Virus record (IMG/VR): IMGVR_UViG_3300032053_000194
Location: 1-39,484 of that record
Length of the DNA: 39,484 nt
Direction: 5' to 3' (one strand)
Source: a virus
Shown here: piece after piece, positions 23,503-31,200 of the stretch
How the letters are laid out: the number at the start of each line of letters is the position of its first letter
Position numbering within the stretch: the stretch's first letter is position 1
The notes under the pieces: generated by a model
Told to the model about the DNA's origin: nothing
Database searches by the model: none
Seen by the model: only the letters and a program-made list of their open reading frames with translations
Made by a program: the position numbers and the translations under genes

Positions 23503-23817
23503 TTGAAAGACATCATTTTAAAATATATTATCGAACATTTCGGAAATAAGGGAACAAAAGAAAACAGAGTATCACATTATTCCTATTGTCTTTTTCCCGA
23601 AGAAAAATGTACTTGTAAGGATCTAGATGTAATAACATACAATACCTCTCTTATTGGGGGTGGGTACATTGATTCCTTTTCGATGATCGTTGTATTAATA
23701 TTCCTACAAAAAACATTTAAGATTAAAATTCCTGATATAGATGCAACGCCAGCTAATTTTGATACAGTAAATAAAATGGCTGAACTTGTAACTAAACTAA
23801 AAGATAGAGAAAAATGA
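23503..23817 (+). CDS. Acyl carrier protein-like
   Basis: 104 residues. The key segment GGGYIDSFSMIVVLIFLQ has the DS motif with Ser58 for the 4'-phosphopantetheine arm, followed by KTFKIKIPDIDATPANFDTVNKMAELV, a standard ACP helix II-IV pattern. A short Cys-containing insert (PEEKCTCKD) precedes it. No ATG is available: an in-frame TAA lies nine bases upstream, so TTG 23503 is the start. It overlaps the SGNH hydrolase by ATGA, suggesting acyl transfer or hydrolysis on a glycan or lipid. Confidence 0.78.
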   Translation: MKDIILKYIIEHFGNKGTKENRVSHYSYCLFPEEKCTCKDLDVITYNTSLIGGGYIDSFSMIVVLIFLQKTFKIKIPDIDATPANFDTVNKMAELVTKLKDREK

Positions 23818-24455
23818 AATTACACACCGTTGGTGATTGTCACGCAAATTTTCCATGGAGACAGATTAAACTATCAGACACAAAATTCGAAGAAATTAGT
23901 ATCAATCAAGTTAGAGGATACACCATTAATGGATTTGCTTTTGGAAAATTAAATGTTTTGGATATATCGACTTCATGGCCTGTTTTTGTTCCGTATCGTT
24001 ATGACCAGTATTTTAATATTAAAGATGGTGATGCTGTGGTATTTTGTATTGGAGAAATCGATTGCAGAATGCATCTCCCATCACCCCAATTTTCTAACAC
24101 ATGGAAGACAATAATTGACGATACTGTGCCTCTTTATTTTGAGGCTCTTAAAGCTAATGAAGAAAAATTTAATAATCTACATATGATGGTTCAGAATGTT
24201 ATTCCTCCAAAAAGAGAAAAAAATTTGGTTTTGTGGGCATACCAACATACCCCATGCTCCGATGAACTTAAAAAAAATATCAATACATATATGAATATTA
24301 AATTAAAAGAATATTGTGAAAAATATGGTTATATCTTTTTTGATATATATGATAAATATTGTGATAAAGATGGGTTTTTAAATGAGAAATATGGGGATAC
24401 ACATATTGGCGATCCAATTTATTATACTGAATTCTTAAATAATTTACATTTTTAA
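23814..24455 (+). CDS. SGNH/GDSL-like hydrolase
   Basis: 213 residues. Block I is VGDCHANF (GDCH at 7-10, where Cys or a neighbouring residue replaces the usual Ser), block III-like VVFCIGEIDCRMHL, and C-terminal DTHIGDPIYY with the Asp-x-His pair. The GEIDCR-H pattern is common in uncharacterised SGNH-like proteins in surface glycan clusters. Likely acts on an acyl group, paired with the ACP. The Ser-to-Cys change means catalysis is not assured. Confidence 0.7.
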   Translation: MKLHTVGDCHANFPWRQIKLSDTKFEEISINQVRGYTINGFAFGKLNVLDISTSWPVFVPYRYDQYFNIKDGDAVVFCIGEIDCRMHLPSPQFSNTWKTIIDDTVPLYFEALKANEEKFNNLHMMVQNVIPPKREKNLVLWAYQHTPCSDELKKNINTYMNIKLKEYCEKYGYIFFDIYDKYCDKDGFLNEKYGDTHIGDPIYYTEFLNNLHF

Positions 24456-24482
24456 AATAAATTAAAAATATATTCATTTTTA

Positions 24483-24514
24483 TTTGGCAATTACAAAAAT
24501 GTTATTTATATTTG
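24483..24514 (+). promoter_or_regulatory. Bacteroidota-type promoter
   Basis: TTTGG 24483-24487, 19 bases, TATATTTG 24507-24514; ATG at 24554. Confidence 0.8.
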
Positions 24515-24553
24515 TACTCTGAAACAATAACTAATTTCTAAAAACGGATAAAT

Positions 24554-25483
24554 ATGAAAAAGCATTCACTCGCATCAACAGGTTTAAGCCTTTCACAGGC
24601 TCAGTCAATTTCTAATCTCTGCAATCAGAGATCAATTGAAATCGGAAATGTACTTGGAGGAGTTAATAACTACAGTAAGTCTGTGAAAATTAATAATGAA
24701 ACGTTCAATACCGTTCAGGGTAAAAAACTGCCTAAAAATGTCGTTGATCTTCTTAAAGAGAAGGCCGAACTTCATGCTACGCAGGCATTTCTTATGGAGA
24801 ATATGAAGGAAAAGGATAATGTACTCAGACAATTAAAAGTTGTTCAGGCAGATATTTCTGGCGTTAAATTTCCACAAGATTATGATTATCTTGATCCAAA
24901 GGTAGTCCCACAGGTTGATGAAACTTGGGGTTGGGAACAGCTTAGTGCATTCGAATATAATGAATATCTGGAAGCAGAAGCATATGCTTCGCATATTGGT
25001 CAATTCATTCATAAAGGATCAACCCTTGACAAGTTAAGGGCAGAACTCCCAACACTTCCCGCCATTGAGTGGATGATTATTCAGGATGGCGTGAAAAGTC
25101 CTGTTGATATTAAGCCTCATCACACATCAGAAGAACTTCTTGAAGTTCACGAAGAACTTGCAGGAATTCATCGTGGGTACGAACAAAGAGTTAATTATTT
25201 CAAAGCTAAGGTCAAAAACTTAATCACAGAAGAGAACGCTCGTATTGCTAAACTCAATTCTGATGTTCAGAATGAGGCATCAAAGATTAATCTTGATCGT
25301 CAGGGCGCATATGAAACTGAGTATAAAAAGGCAACCGAAGAGGTTAAAACCATCAGAGCAGAGTTCGAAAAAGGCCGTCAGGCATCCATCAAAGAAGTTG
25401 CGGCACTGCGTATTCAAGTCGATCCACGTTTCCAAAAAGTGGTTAACATTTTCTTGAGTAAACTTCCTGAAACACAGGATTAA
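24554..25483 (+). CDS. Coiled-coil protein of unknown function, 309 aa
   Basis: Helical throughout; the N-terminus is Ser/Gln-rich (SLASTGLSLSQAQSISNLC), the middle has a DETWGWEQLSAFEYNEYLE segment, and residues 195-290 form long charged helices with coiled-coil spacing. No known domain. It stands alone behind a strong promoter and its codon choice (more CGT, CTT and GCA) differs from the AT-extreme small genes, suggesting high expression. The structured RNA region follows at once. Confidence 0.75.
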   Translation: MKKHSLASTGLSLSQAQSISNLCNQRSIEIGNVLGGVNNYSKSVKINNETFNTVQGKKLPKNVVDLLKEKAELHATQAFLMENMKEKDNVLRQLKVVQADISGVKFPQDYDYLDPKVVPQVDETWGWEQLSAFEYNEYLEAEAYASHIGQFIHKGSTLDKLRAELPTLPAIEWMIIQDGVKSPVDIKPHHTSEELLEVHEELAGIHRGYEQRVNYFKAKVKNLITEENARIAKLNSDVQNEASKINLDRQGAYETEYKKATEEVKTIRAEFEKGRQASIKEVAALRIQVDPRFQKVVNIFLSKLPETQD

Positions 25484-25490
25484 TCATATA

Positions 25491-25842
25491 CTAAGGTGAA
25501 GGATGGACAAAGTACAAACTGAGTTCATCCTTCTTTGCACTTAGTGGTAGAGTTCTTTTACATATATGAAATTAGTTATAAACTAAAGCGTTGCCGCCCC
25601 GTGCGGCTACAATCTAATGGTGAAACCGCTTCTTCTACGAAATCAGGTTTTTTGTGGGGTTTCCGAAAAACGACCACGACTGCCGTGTAAGTTACTCTAC
25701 TGAGACTTTATGAGATCAGAGAGAAAAATTATACGGAGGAAGAAAATTAGACTTGGTTCTCGCCTTTGCCCTTGTATGTAGAGGAAGGTCTTTGACATTG
25801 ATTTTGGTTTTGACTGTATCTATATCGCTTTACCGCTAAGTG
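25491..25842 (+). ncRNA. Structured non-coding RNA candidate, about 350 nt
   Basis: No ORF fills this interval, yet it is dense in pairing. Hairpin 25498-25508 / 25523-25533 (11 bp). Long-range closing stem 25538-25553 / 25827-25842 (16 bp with four G-U pairs). Inside: TTAGTT/AACTAA (25572-25586), GCCGC/GCGGC (25593-25607), GAAACC/GGTTTC (25622-25663), CACG/CGTG (25675-25687), and CTCT-CTGA/TCAG-AGAG (25695-25723). GC content is higher than around it. It has no promoter of its own that I can see, so it may be cut from the 3' end of the 24554 mRNA. It does not match RNase P, tmRNA, 6S or group I core sequences that I know. Confidence 0.6.
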
Positions 25843-25863
25843 ACTTATTTTTTCCATAAATTA

Positions 25864-25895
25864 TTTGGTAGTCTCAAATATTTATCATATCTTTG
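25864..25895 (+). promoter_or_regulatory. Bacteroidota-type promoter
   Basis: TTTGG 25864-25868, 19 bases, TATCTTTG 25888-25895; ATG at 25909. The spacer has the recurring AGTCTCAAATATT block. Confidence 0.83.
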
Positions 25896-25908
25896 TATCA
25901 ATAAAATT

Positions 25909-26223
25909 ATGATAACGAAAATTATACATATTGACACAAAAGAACCTGTAACAACAGTGCCTCTCAGGGAATATGCTGCTCATCAAATAGTCCATCTTTC
26001 ATATCTTTATAATATGAATTGCGAAACTAAGATTCAATGTATATTAAACGAATTTAAAAATTCAACTGAAGATTTAATACTGTTAGTTGTAAGATTTGTG
26101 TTACCAGAAAATCGTCCTTCTTGGATTCGGAGCAAGAAATATTGGGAACAGTATAAAGAACATAACAAAAATCGTTGGGGATTTCAAATTATAAATCCAA
26201 AATTATATGGCAACGCTAGTTAA
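25909..26223 (+). CDS. Hypothetical protein, 104 aa
   Basis: ATG 25909 lies 13 bases after the -7 box; the upstream TTG-type start at 25840 is within the RNA region. The N-terminus forms strands (KIIHIDTKEPVTTVPL) and the C-terminus is basic and aromatic. No recognised domain. Overlaps the next gene by 17 bases. Confidence 0.7.
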   Translation: MITKIIHIDTKEPVTTVPLREYAAHQIVHLSYLYNMNCETKIQCILNEFKNSTEDLILLVVRFVLPENRPSWIRSKKYWEQYKEHNKNRWGFQIINPKLYGNAS

Positions 26224-26482
26224 AATACACCCTGACGGGTGTGAAGAATTAAAAGATGGTGGAGCAAGAGTCGATGCTATCGCTTGGAATGAGGATGGTA
26301 CATATAAAGAAATTGCTGGGCACGAGCCGATTGTTGGGTGTTCATTGATGGTTGGAAGTGTGACGGCTCGTTCTTATTCCAATCAAGATTATTGGTTAAC
26401 AACGCCCGTAACAAAAATCGTAAAAAAAACAAAAAAATATATCATATTCGAAACGGAAAATTCAACTTATAAATTATTATAA
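26207..26482 (+). CDS. Conserved-looking phage hypothetical protein, 91 aa
   Basis: Mostly beta in appearance; a central VGCSLMVGSVTARSYSNQDY and a strand-rich basic C-terminus (KIVKKTKKYIIFETENS). Function unknown. Its stop abuts the next ATG (TAATG). Confidence 0.7.
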   Translation: MATLVKIHPDGCEELKDGGARVDAIAWNEDGTYKEIAGHEPIVGCSLMVGSVTARSYSNQDYWLTTPVTKIVKKTKKYIIFETENSTYKLL

Positions 26483-26772
26483 TGGCAATAAGTAGAGACA
26501 AACATAAATTATTTATCACAATTGATAACATAGCCCCCGCAGATGCCCTCGCATTAATGAAGATGTTTAAACATATGGAACATCTTGGAAAAATGGGATC
26601 GTCAAGATTCTGTTCTTTTTATGCCGATGGTGATGGAGCATTCCATCCCATAGTGAGTTTTGTTTATCCAATAGATCTCCCTGAAGTTCCAGAGGTTGAT
26701 GGTGTTCTTGAAGATGGGTCATTTAAGATCGATAGTGACGCAATTGCTTGGAGAATATATCACGATGAATAA
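26482..26772 (+). CDS. Hypothetical phage protein, 96 aa
   Basis: Pattern: strand KLFITIDNI, helix ADALALMKMFKHMEHLG, then SSRFCSFYADGDGAFHP and an acidic end. Resembles other phage proteins of unknown role. Overlaps the next gene. Confidence 0.7.
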   Translation: MAISRDKHKLFITIDNIAPADALALMKMFKHMEHLGKMGSSRFCSFYADGDGAFHPIVSFVYPIDLPEVPEVDGVLEDGSFKIDSDAIAWRIYHDE

Positions 26773-27235
26773 ACTTGTCAAAGATCATATGATAGACGCA
26801 ATAATAACACTCGAAACAGCTAAACTTCTTAAAGAAAAGAAATTTCATATTTGGGTAACAGGTTCGTATACTGAATATCTTAAAACGCAGAAAGATCTGG
26901 AATATCCTGAAGGTGGCGGACCATTTGGATGGGAAAAAGGCGAAATTAATTTTGACTCGCGTAATTATTTTTGTAATGATCATAATAGTGATTATTCAAA
27001 TAAGAAATATAAAATGTACGCAGCTCCAACTCTGTCTTTCGTGCAAACATGGTTAAGAGAAGAACACAATATATTGGTCTTCGCTAATTATCGACAGTTT
27101 GCTATTGAAGAATGTGATGGGTGGTATTGGCATATAGGAAAATCTGTTAATCAATATAATAGTGATCAATATGTATCTTACGAAACTGCTCTGGAAGCGG
27201 GATTACAAGAAGGATTAAGACAAATAAAAATATGA
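26765..27235 (+). CDS. Hypothetical phage protein, 156 aa
   Basis: Start set at ATG 26765, overlapping the upstream stop by eight bases, rather than the in-frame start at 26696 inside that gene. Contains AAPTLSFVQTWLREEHNI and a C-terminal YETALEAGLQEGLRQI, a combination seen in many phage proteins of unknown function. Possibly cytosolic. Confidence 0.7.
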   Translation: MNKLVKDHMIDAIITLETAKLLKEKKFHIWVTGSYTEYLKTQKDLEYPEGGGPFGWEKGEINFDSRNYFCNDHNSDYSNKKYKMYAAPTLSFVQTWLREEHNILVFANYRQFAIEECDGWYWHIGKSVNQYNSDQYVSYETALEAGLQEGLRQIKI

Positions 27236-27588
27236 TGACGCCAGCAGAATTTTTAAAATTTCAATACGGAATAGACCTTTGGGATAAGATGAATGATAAA
27301 GCGTTAATTCATCCTGCATTTTTAAATATGGTCATGGAGGAATATGTTAAGCATGTTCTTCTGAGTAAAATCACAGAAGTAAGTAATAAAAATCCCGATG
27401 ACGCAATTCGTGAATATCGATTAAAACTATTAGAAGAAATTAAAATTGGATTTGATATCTGTAGTGATATGAGTACTAGTTGTCTTGGATATCGTAACTT
27501 ATGTGATAGGATAAGACGGGAAATAGAAAATAAACCAATCGATAAATCAATCTCCCCTATAAAACCATATACAGATATCAATGAGTAA
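27232..27588 (+). CDS. Hypothetical protein, 118 aa
   Basis: ATGA overlap with the previous gene. Helical; begins TPAEFLKFQYGIDLWDKM. No recognised domain. Confidence 0.65.
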   Translation: MMTPAEFLKFQYGIDLWDKMNDKALIHPAFLNMVMEEYVKHVLLSKITEVSNKNPDDAIREYRLKLLEEIKIGFDICSDMSTSCLGYRNLCDRIRREIENKPIDKSISPIKPYTDINE

Positions 27589-27754
27589 AACATATGAATA
27601 CTATCGTGACGACCTGAAAAGACAAGAACAGGAACGAGAAGAACAAGAAAGATGGGACTTCGAGCAGCAGTACGAAGAAGAGAAATGGTATTATGAACAA
27701 ATGGAATTATTAAAAGAAGATAACAGTATTTCCGAAATTCCTGAAGAGGAATAA
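27581..27754 (+). CDS. Glu/Gln-rich helical protein, 57 aa
   Basis: ATG 27581 overlaps the end of the previous gene; stop TAA 27752-27754. Composition is strongly charged (QEQEREEQERWDFEQQYEEE), predicted single long helix or coiled coil. Confidence 0.6.
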   Translation: MSKTYEYYRDDLKRQEQEREEQERWDFEQQYEEEKWYYEQMELLKEDNSISEIPEEE

Positions 27755-27857
27755 ATATCACACAAAAAATAAAATTGAATAAATTAGCATAATTTATATT
27801 TTCGGAATAATTATAGGTAGGTGTATCCCACTTATATAAAAGAATATAAATTATGGA

Positions 27858-28916
27858 ATGGAAAAAATATTATTCATCTTAAAAGAAAGGCCATATTATA
27901 CTAATAATACGAATATTAAATCATATGGCCTAATAAATTCCTCAAAACATTTATCAATGTATTTAGAGGATTTAGGCTATCATGTTAATGTTGTTACTGT
28001 TGTTGACGCCAACGGCATAGATAAAGTGCTGTTTGAGTATAAACCCGATATGGCAATACTTGAGGCATTGTGGGTCCCATCGGCTAAATTGAAAGAGTTA
28101 ATAGAGTTACCACGATATAAAAAAATGGAATGGGTCGTTAGAATTCATAGCGATGTTGGATTTTTAAGTGCGGAAACGATGTCATTGGCGATGATTAATG
28201 AGTACATTGCATTGCACAAAAAGAATTTAACAATCGCACCCAATCATATGTCATTTACCGAATATCTATCTAATGCATTAAAATATGAGTTGGTATATCT
28301 TCCAAATATAATTCATGAAACAGGTTATGAAAGATGGGAAGGCCACGATCATCATGAAAATCATATAATAAATGTCGGATGTTTTGGGGCATTAAGATTG
28401 TTGAAAAATCAACCGTTTCAAGCACTATGTGCTATTAAAGCGGCCGATGATCTTGAGAAGAAATTACATTTTCATATTACTGCTGATGTTCATAAAGATG
28501 TCACATTAAATCCAGTTGTAAAAAATCTAGAAGAATTATTTAAAAATAGTCCGCATAAATTAATAAAACACGATTGGAAAGAGAATGATGATTTTAATGA
28601 GCTAGTCGAAAAAATGGATATAGGATTACAATTATCGTATACCGAAAGCTTCAATATTGTAACAGCAGATTTTATTAATTGTAACATTCCAATAATAGTT
28701 GGAGAAGCCATCTGGTGGATGCCCGATATATTAAAAACATCAACCATTGAATATGATAGGGTCGTTAAAAAGATAATATCAGTTTACAAAAATAAAGATT
28801 CGAATTTCTTGAGGCTATTGATGAAGAGATCTTTGTCAAGGTACAATAAAGATTCTAAAAAAGTTTGGGATTATTTTCTTGAAGAGAAATTTGATGATCA
28901 TTATCATCGACCATAA
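27858..28916 (+). CDS. GT-B glycosyltransferase (GT4-like)
   Basis: 352 residues. N-terminal Rossmann half with KEILF-type start and LEDLGYHVNVVTVVD; second half begins with INVGCFGALRLLKNQP and ends with the nucleotide-sugar site region LQLSYTESFNIVTADFINCNIPIIVG, where Glu in TES matches the usual ExxxxxxE area. Transfers a sugar from a nucleotide donor, perhaps ADP-heptose made by the 21006-23453 operon; the link is inference. No clear promoter directly upstream. Confidence 0.8.
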   Translation: MEKILFILKERPYYTNNTNIKSYGLINSSKHLSMYLEDLGYHVNVVTVVDANGIDKVLFEYKPDMAILEALWVPSAKLKELIELPRYKKMEWVVRIHSDVGFLSAETMSLAMINEYIALHKKNLTIAPNHMSFTEYLSNALKYELVYLPNIIHETGYERWEGHDHHENHIINVGCFGALRLLKNQPFQALCAIKAADDLEKKLHFHITADVHKDVTLNPVVKNLEELFKNSPHKLIKHDWKENDDFNELVEKMDIGLQLSYTESFNIVTADFINCNIPIIVGEAIWWMPDILKTSTIEYDRVVKKIISVYKNKDSNFLRLLMKRSLSRYNKDSKKVWDYFLEEKFDDHYHRP

Positions 28917-28919
28917 GAT

Positions 28920-29183
28920 ATGCCAATAAAAGATCCAAAATGGTATGATAACTATACAAAGTACATCAAAGATGTAATTTACATCATTGGTATTCTTGTA
29001 TCTTTATATGGGTGGATAACCACAAAAAGTAAAAATGAGGCTGTTTTAGAAACCACAATAAAATATAACACCGAAACTGTTAAGAAATTGGAAATATTTG
29101 TTGATAAACAAATTGAGTTAAACTCTAAGCAAGCTGAACTCGATGGTCAGTATTCACAATTTATAAACTCGCATAAAGAATAA
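28920..29183 (+). CDS. Single-span membrane protein with coiled-coil tail
   Basis: 87 residues: one hydrophobic segment (VIYIIGILVSLYGWI, about 19-33) followed by a polar helix (TETVKKLEIFVDKQIELNSK). Layout resembles inner-membrane spanin or holin-like phage proteins, but no specific motif confirms this. A secreted small protein follows two bases later. Confidence 0.6.
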   Translation: MPIKDPKWYDNYTKYIKDVIYIIGILVSLYGWITTKSKNEAVLETTIKYNTETVKKLEIFVDKQIELNSKQAELDGQYSQFINSHKE

Positions 29184-29184
29184 C

Positions 29185-29487
29185 ATGAAAAAATTATTAT
29201 TAATCGTTACTATATTGTGTATTTTATCTGTTGCCGCCTCATATGGACAATCTAAAAAGGCACCCCCACAATTAAACAAGCCATTTGTGGACACATTAAA
29301 GAAACCAATGACAGATGAGGAAAAAAAATATCGGGAATATTTACAATGGCAACAAAAGACGAATCAAGTATCAAGATCCTCACAAAATGATAAAAATTTG
29401 GAGACCATGGATAAACAAGCCACCACTCTCGATTCTCTCATAATTCAACAACCAGCAAAAAAACCGTCAGCCCCAAAGAAGAAATAA
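29185..29487 (+). CDS. Secreted small protein, 100 aa
   Basis: Signal peptide MKKLLLIVTILCILSVAASYGQ, then a Lys/Gln/Pro-rich polar body ending PAKKPSAPKKK. No lipobox Cys at the cleavage site. With the membrane protein before it and the endolysin 1.7 kb downstream, a lysis role is possible but unproven. Confidence 0.6.
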   Translation: MKKLLLIVTILCILSVAASYGQSKKAPPQLNKPFVDTLKKPMTDEEKKYREYLQWQQKTNQVSRSSQNDKNLETMDKQATTLDSLIIQQPAKKPSAPKKK

Positions 29488-29511
29488 TTATAAAAAATCA
29501 TAAGAAATGAG

Positions 29512-29518
29512 TATTTAT
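29512..29518 (+). promoter_or_regulatory. Possible TATTTAT element
   Basis: AGTATTTATA matches the TATTTAT class, but the next ATG with an ORF is 39 bases away (29557), outside the usual 15-18, and the downstream ATAAAA is missing. Confidence 0.25.
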
Positions 29519-29556
29519 AGGCACAATTAATAAGGAATGTAAATACCATTTAGATA

Positions 29557-29754
29557 ATGAAGTGTATGATAACATTGATTTACATTATGTACATTATGAT
29601 ATACATATATTCAGCTCATATGACTTCAGTTGATCCGGAAAATACTCTATGGGGATATATTTGTACATTTATTTTTGGGGTTTTATCCGTTTGGTCTATC
29701 AATCTATTCACAAAATATTCATTAGAAAAAGAAAAAAATCCTGAAGAATCGTAG
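29557..29754 (+). CDS. Two-span membrane protein, 65 aa
   Basis: Two hydrophobic segments (TLIYIMYIMIYIYSAHM and YICTFIFGVLSVWSINLF) joined by a short polar loop, and a charged C-terminus. The topology fits small phage holins; identity not shown. Confidence 0.6.
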   Translation: MKCMITLIYIMYIMIYIYSAHMTSVDPENTLWGYICTFIFGVLSVWSINLFTKYSLEKEKNPEES

Positions 29755-29782
29755 GCCAATTCAAAAATTATGTTTATCTTTG
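29751..29782 (+). promoter_or_regulatory. Bacteroidota-type promoter, weak -33
   Basis: TATCTTTG 29775-29782 with GTAGG instead of TTTGG exactly 19 bases upstream (29751-29755). The spacer keeps AATTCAAAAAT. ATG at 29807. Confidence 0.65.
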
Positions 29783-29806
29783 TTGCGTTAAATACCTAAG
29801 AGTAAT

Positions 29807-29947
29807 ATGAATGAACTATTAGTAATATATAAATACGATAATGAAGCAGTACTTGTTTGTGACCCGTGGGGTGAAACGGCGTACTTAACTAAAGAAGAAT
29901 ATGAGGTTTATCTTAAAAATCGAAAAAAGTTAAAACAAAATGAATAA
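29807..29947 (+). CDS. Hypothetical protein, 46 aa
   Basis: ATG 29807, 24 bases after the -7 box; TAA 29945-29947. Reads ELLVIYKYDNEAVLVCDP and ends in a basic helix. Overlaps the next start by eight bases. Confidence 0.6.
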   Translation: MNELLVIYKYDNEAVLVCDPWGETAYLTKEEYEVYLKNRKKLKQNE

Positions 29948-30152
29948 CGGTCATATTTTAGGATTCGCATCACTTATGATGGGCGCTGTTAAAATGAACC
30001 AGAGTAAATGGAAACAGGACATTCTTGATGAATGGGGGAAGTCCAAGAATTACCCAAGGAAGAAGAAAAAGAAAGTAAGAAAACATTTACAATTGGATTG
30101 GAATTTGGCTTGCTGGAATCCGATTGAAGAAATGATGAATCATAAATTTTAA
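29940..30152 (+). CDS. Basic hypothetical protein, 70 aa
   Basis: Contains a Lys/Arg cluster (NYPRKKKKKVRKHLQ) suggesting nucleic-acid binding, then DWNLACWNPIEEMM. No recognised domain. Confidence 0.6.
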   Translation: MNNGHILGFASLMMGAVKMNQSKWKQDILDEWGKSKNYPRKKKKKVRKHLQLDWNLACWNPIEEMMNHKF

Positions 30153-30156
30153 TTAT

Positions 30157-30399
30157 ATGGAAGAAAAATTCACAATTGAAGAATTCAGGAACTACATCAA
30201 ATCTCAAGATAGCCTTGGTGATGTTATGTATAATCTCAAAGCTGAGAATGTTATAAAAGCAAATTTACAGAAACAAGATGATCTCCTTGGCGAAGATTGT
30301 ACTTATTTTGATTGTGCTCAAGGTAGAAACCTTTGCACATGCGAGACATCTCGTTTTATTAGTTGTGATGGACCTTGCGAATATTTTGAACCAATGTAA
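30157..30399 (+). CDS. Cys-rich protein, 80 aa
   Basis: An N-terminal helix (FTIEEFRNYIKSQD), then six Cys in the C-terminal third (CTYFDC, LCTC, CDGPC), likely a metal-binding knuckle. Function unknown. Confidence 0.65.
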   Translation: MEEKFTIEEFRNYIKSQDSLGDVMYNLKAENVIKANLQKQDDLLGEDCTYFDCAQGRNLCTCETSRFISCDGPCEYFEPM

Positions 30400-30401
30400 T
30401 T

Positions 30402-30752
30402 ATGAATCCAATTATACAAGAAATATTAGAAAGAGGGATTAAAGTTACAATTGCATTTAATCAAGAAATCCAGCAAAACGAATATATAATTGACGGGTTC
30501 TATAAGAGTGGTACTATCACTCTCAGCGAGGATGATGATGGAATACTTGTTGCCGAAGCCAGATATGACGAGAGAACCCGTATTGATAGTTTTCTTGATT
30601 TAGTTTGTTTAAATAATGCATGGTGGTTATCATCAAGACATAAATTTGAAGGATGGGAACAACCCGATCCACAATGGCTACCATTTTTACTTGAAAAAGG
30701 TTTGATAAGAGAAGAAAGAAAAGTAATTTATATATCAACAATTAAAGGATAA
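30402..30752 (+). CDS. Hypothetical phage protein, 116 aa
   Basis: Mixed alpha/beta with TITLSEDDDGILVAEARYDE, then LVCLNNAWWLSSR and GWEQPDPQWLPFLLEKGLI. Similar proteins occur in phages; no function known. Confidence 0.65.
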   Translation: MNPIIQEILERGIKVTIAFNQEIQQNEYIIDGFYKSGTITLSEDDDGILVAEARYDERTRIDSFLDLVCLNNAWWLSSRHKFEGWEQPDPQWLPFLLEKGLIREERKVIYISTIKG

Positions 30753-30756
30753 TAAA

Positions 30757-31200
30757 ATGAAAGCAACATTTGTAGACACAGATAAAGTTTTATTCACAAC
30801 ATCGCCATCGCAATGGGTGAACGTTATATGGGGAATAATTGGAATAGCAGGATGCTGGCTATTTTTACCAATATTCATATTCATATGTCGAATGATAGTA
30901 ATTGGTAATATTCAATATCGATTTGGTGAAAAAACAATTGTTGAAAAACGAGGAGTATTCTCGCATACAATAAGAGAAATGCATTATTTCAGAATTAAGT
31001 CTATACGAATGGAACAACCATTCTTTATGCGAATGGTTGGACTTTCAAACATTTATATGGTTTCGTCTGAGCCATTTGTACCCACAATAAAACTTTGGGC
31101 AGTGACGGATGGCGAGAATTATACCAAATATATCAAAAATCGTTTATATTTCTGGAGAGAAAAATTAGGCGTTAAAGAGACAGATTTTCACAATTTTTAG
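30757..31200 (+). CDS. Membrane protein with bacterial PH (bPH2/DUF304-like) domain
   Basis: 147 residues. Two adjacent hydrophobic segments (VIWGIIGIAGCWLFLPIFIFICR) precede a bPH2-like domain: YRFGEKTIVEKRGVFSHTIRE, then FRIKSIRMEQPFFMRMVGLSNIYMVSS. This 'unusual' YdbT/bPH2 arrangement is common in bacterial membrane proteins but not in phages. It may act on the host envelope. Converges on the GH25 gene with a four-base overlap. Confidence 0.75.
   Translation: MKATFVDTDKVLFTTSPSQWVNVIWGIIGIAGCWLFLPIFIFICRMIVIGNIQYRFGEKTIVEKRGVFSHTIREMHYFRIKSIRMEQPFFMRMVGLSNIYMVSSEPFVPTIKLWAVTDGENYTKYIKNRLYFWREKLGVKETDFHNF

Noticed and set aside
25491-25842. RNase P RNA, tmRNA or group I intron
   Set aside because: None of the conserved core strings I know for these (such as GAGGAAAGTCC for RNase P, or a tRNA-like end with a tag ORF for tmRNA) are present.
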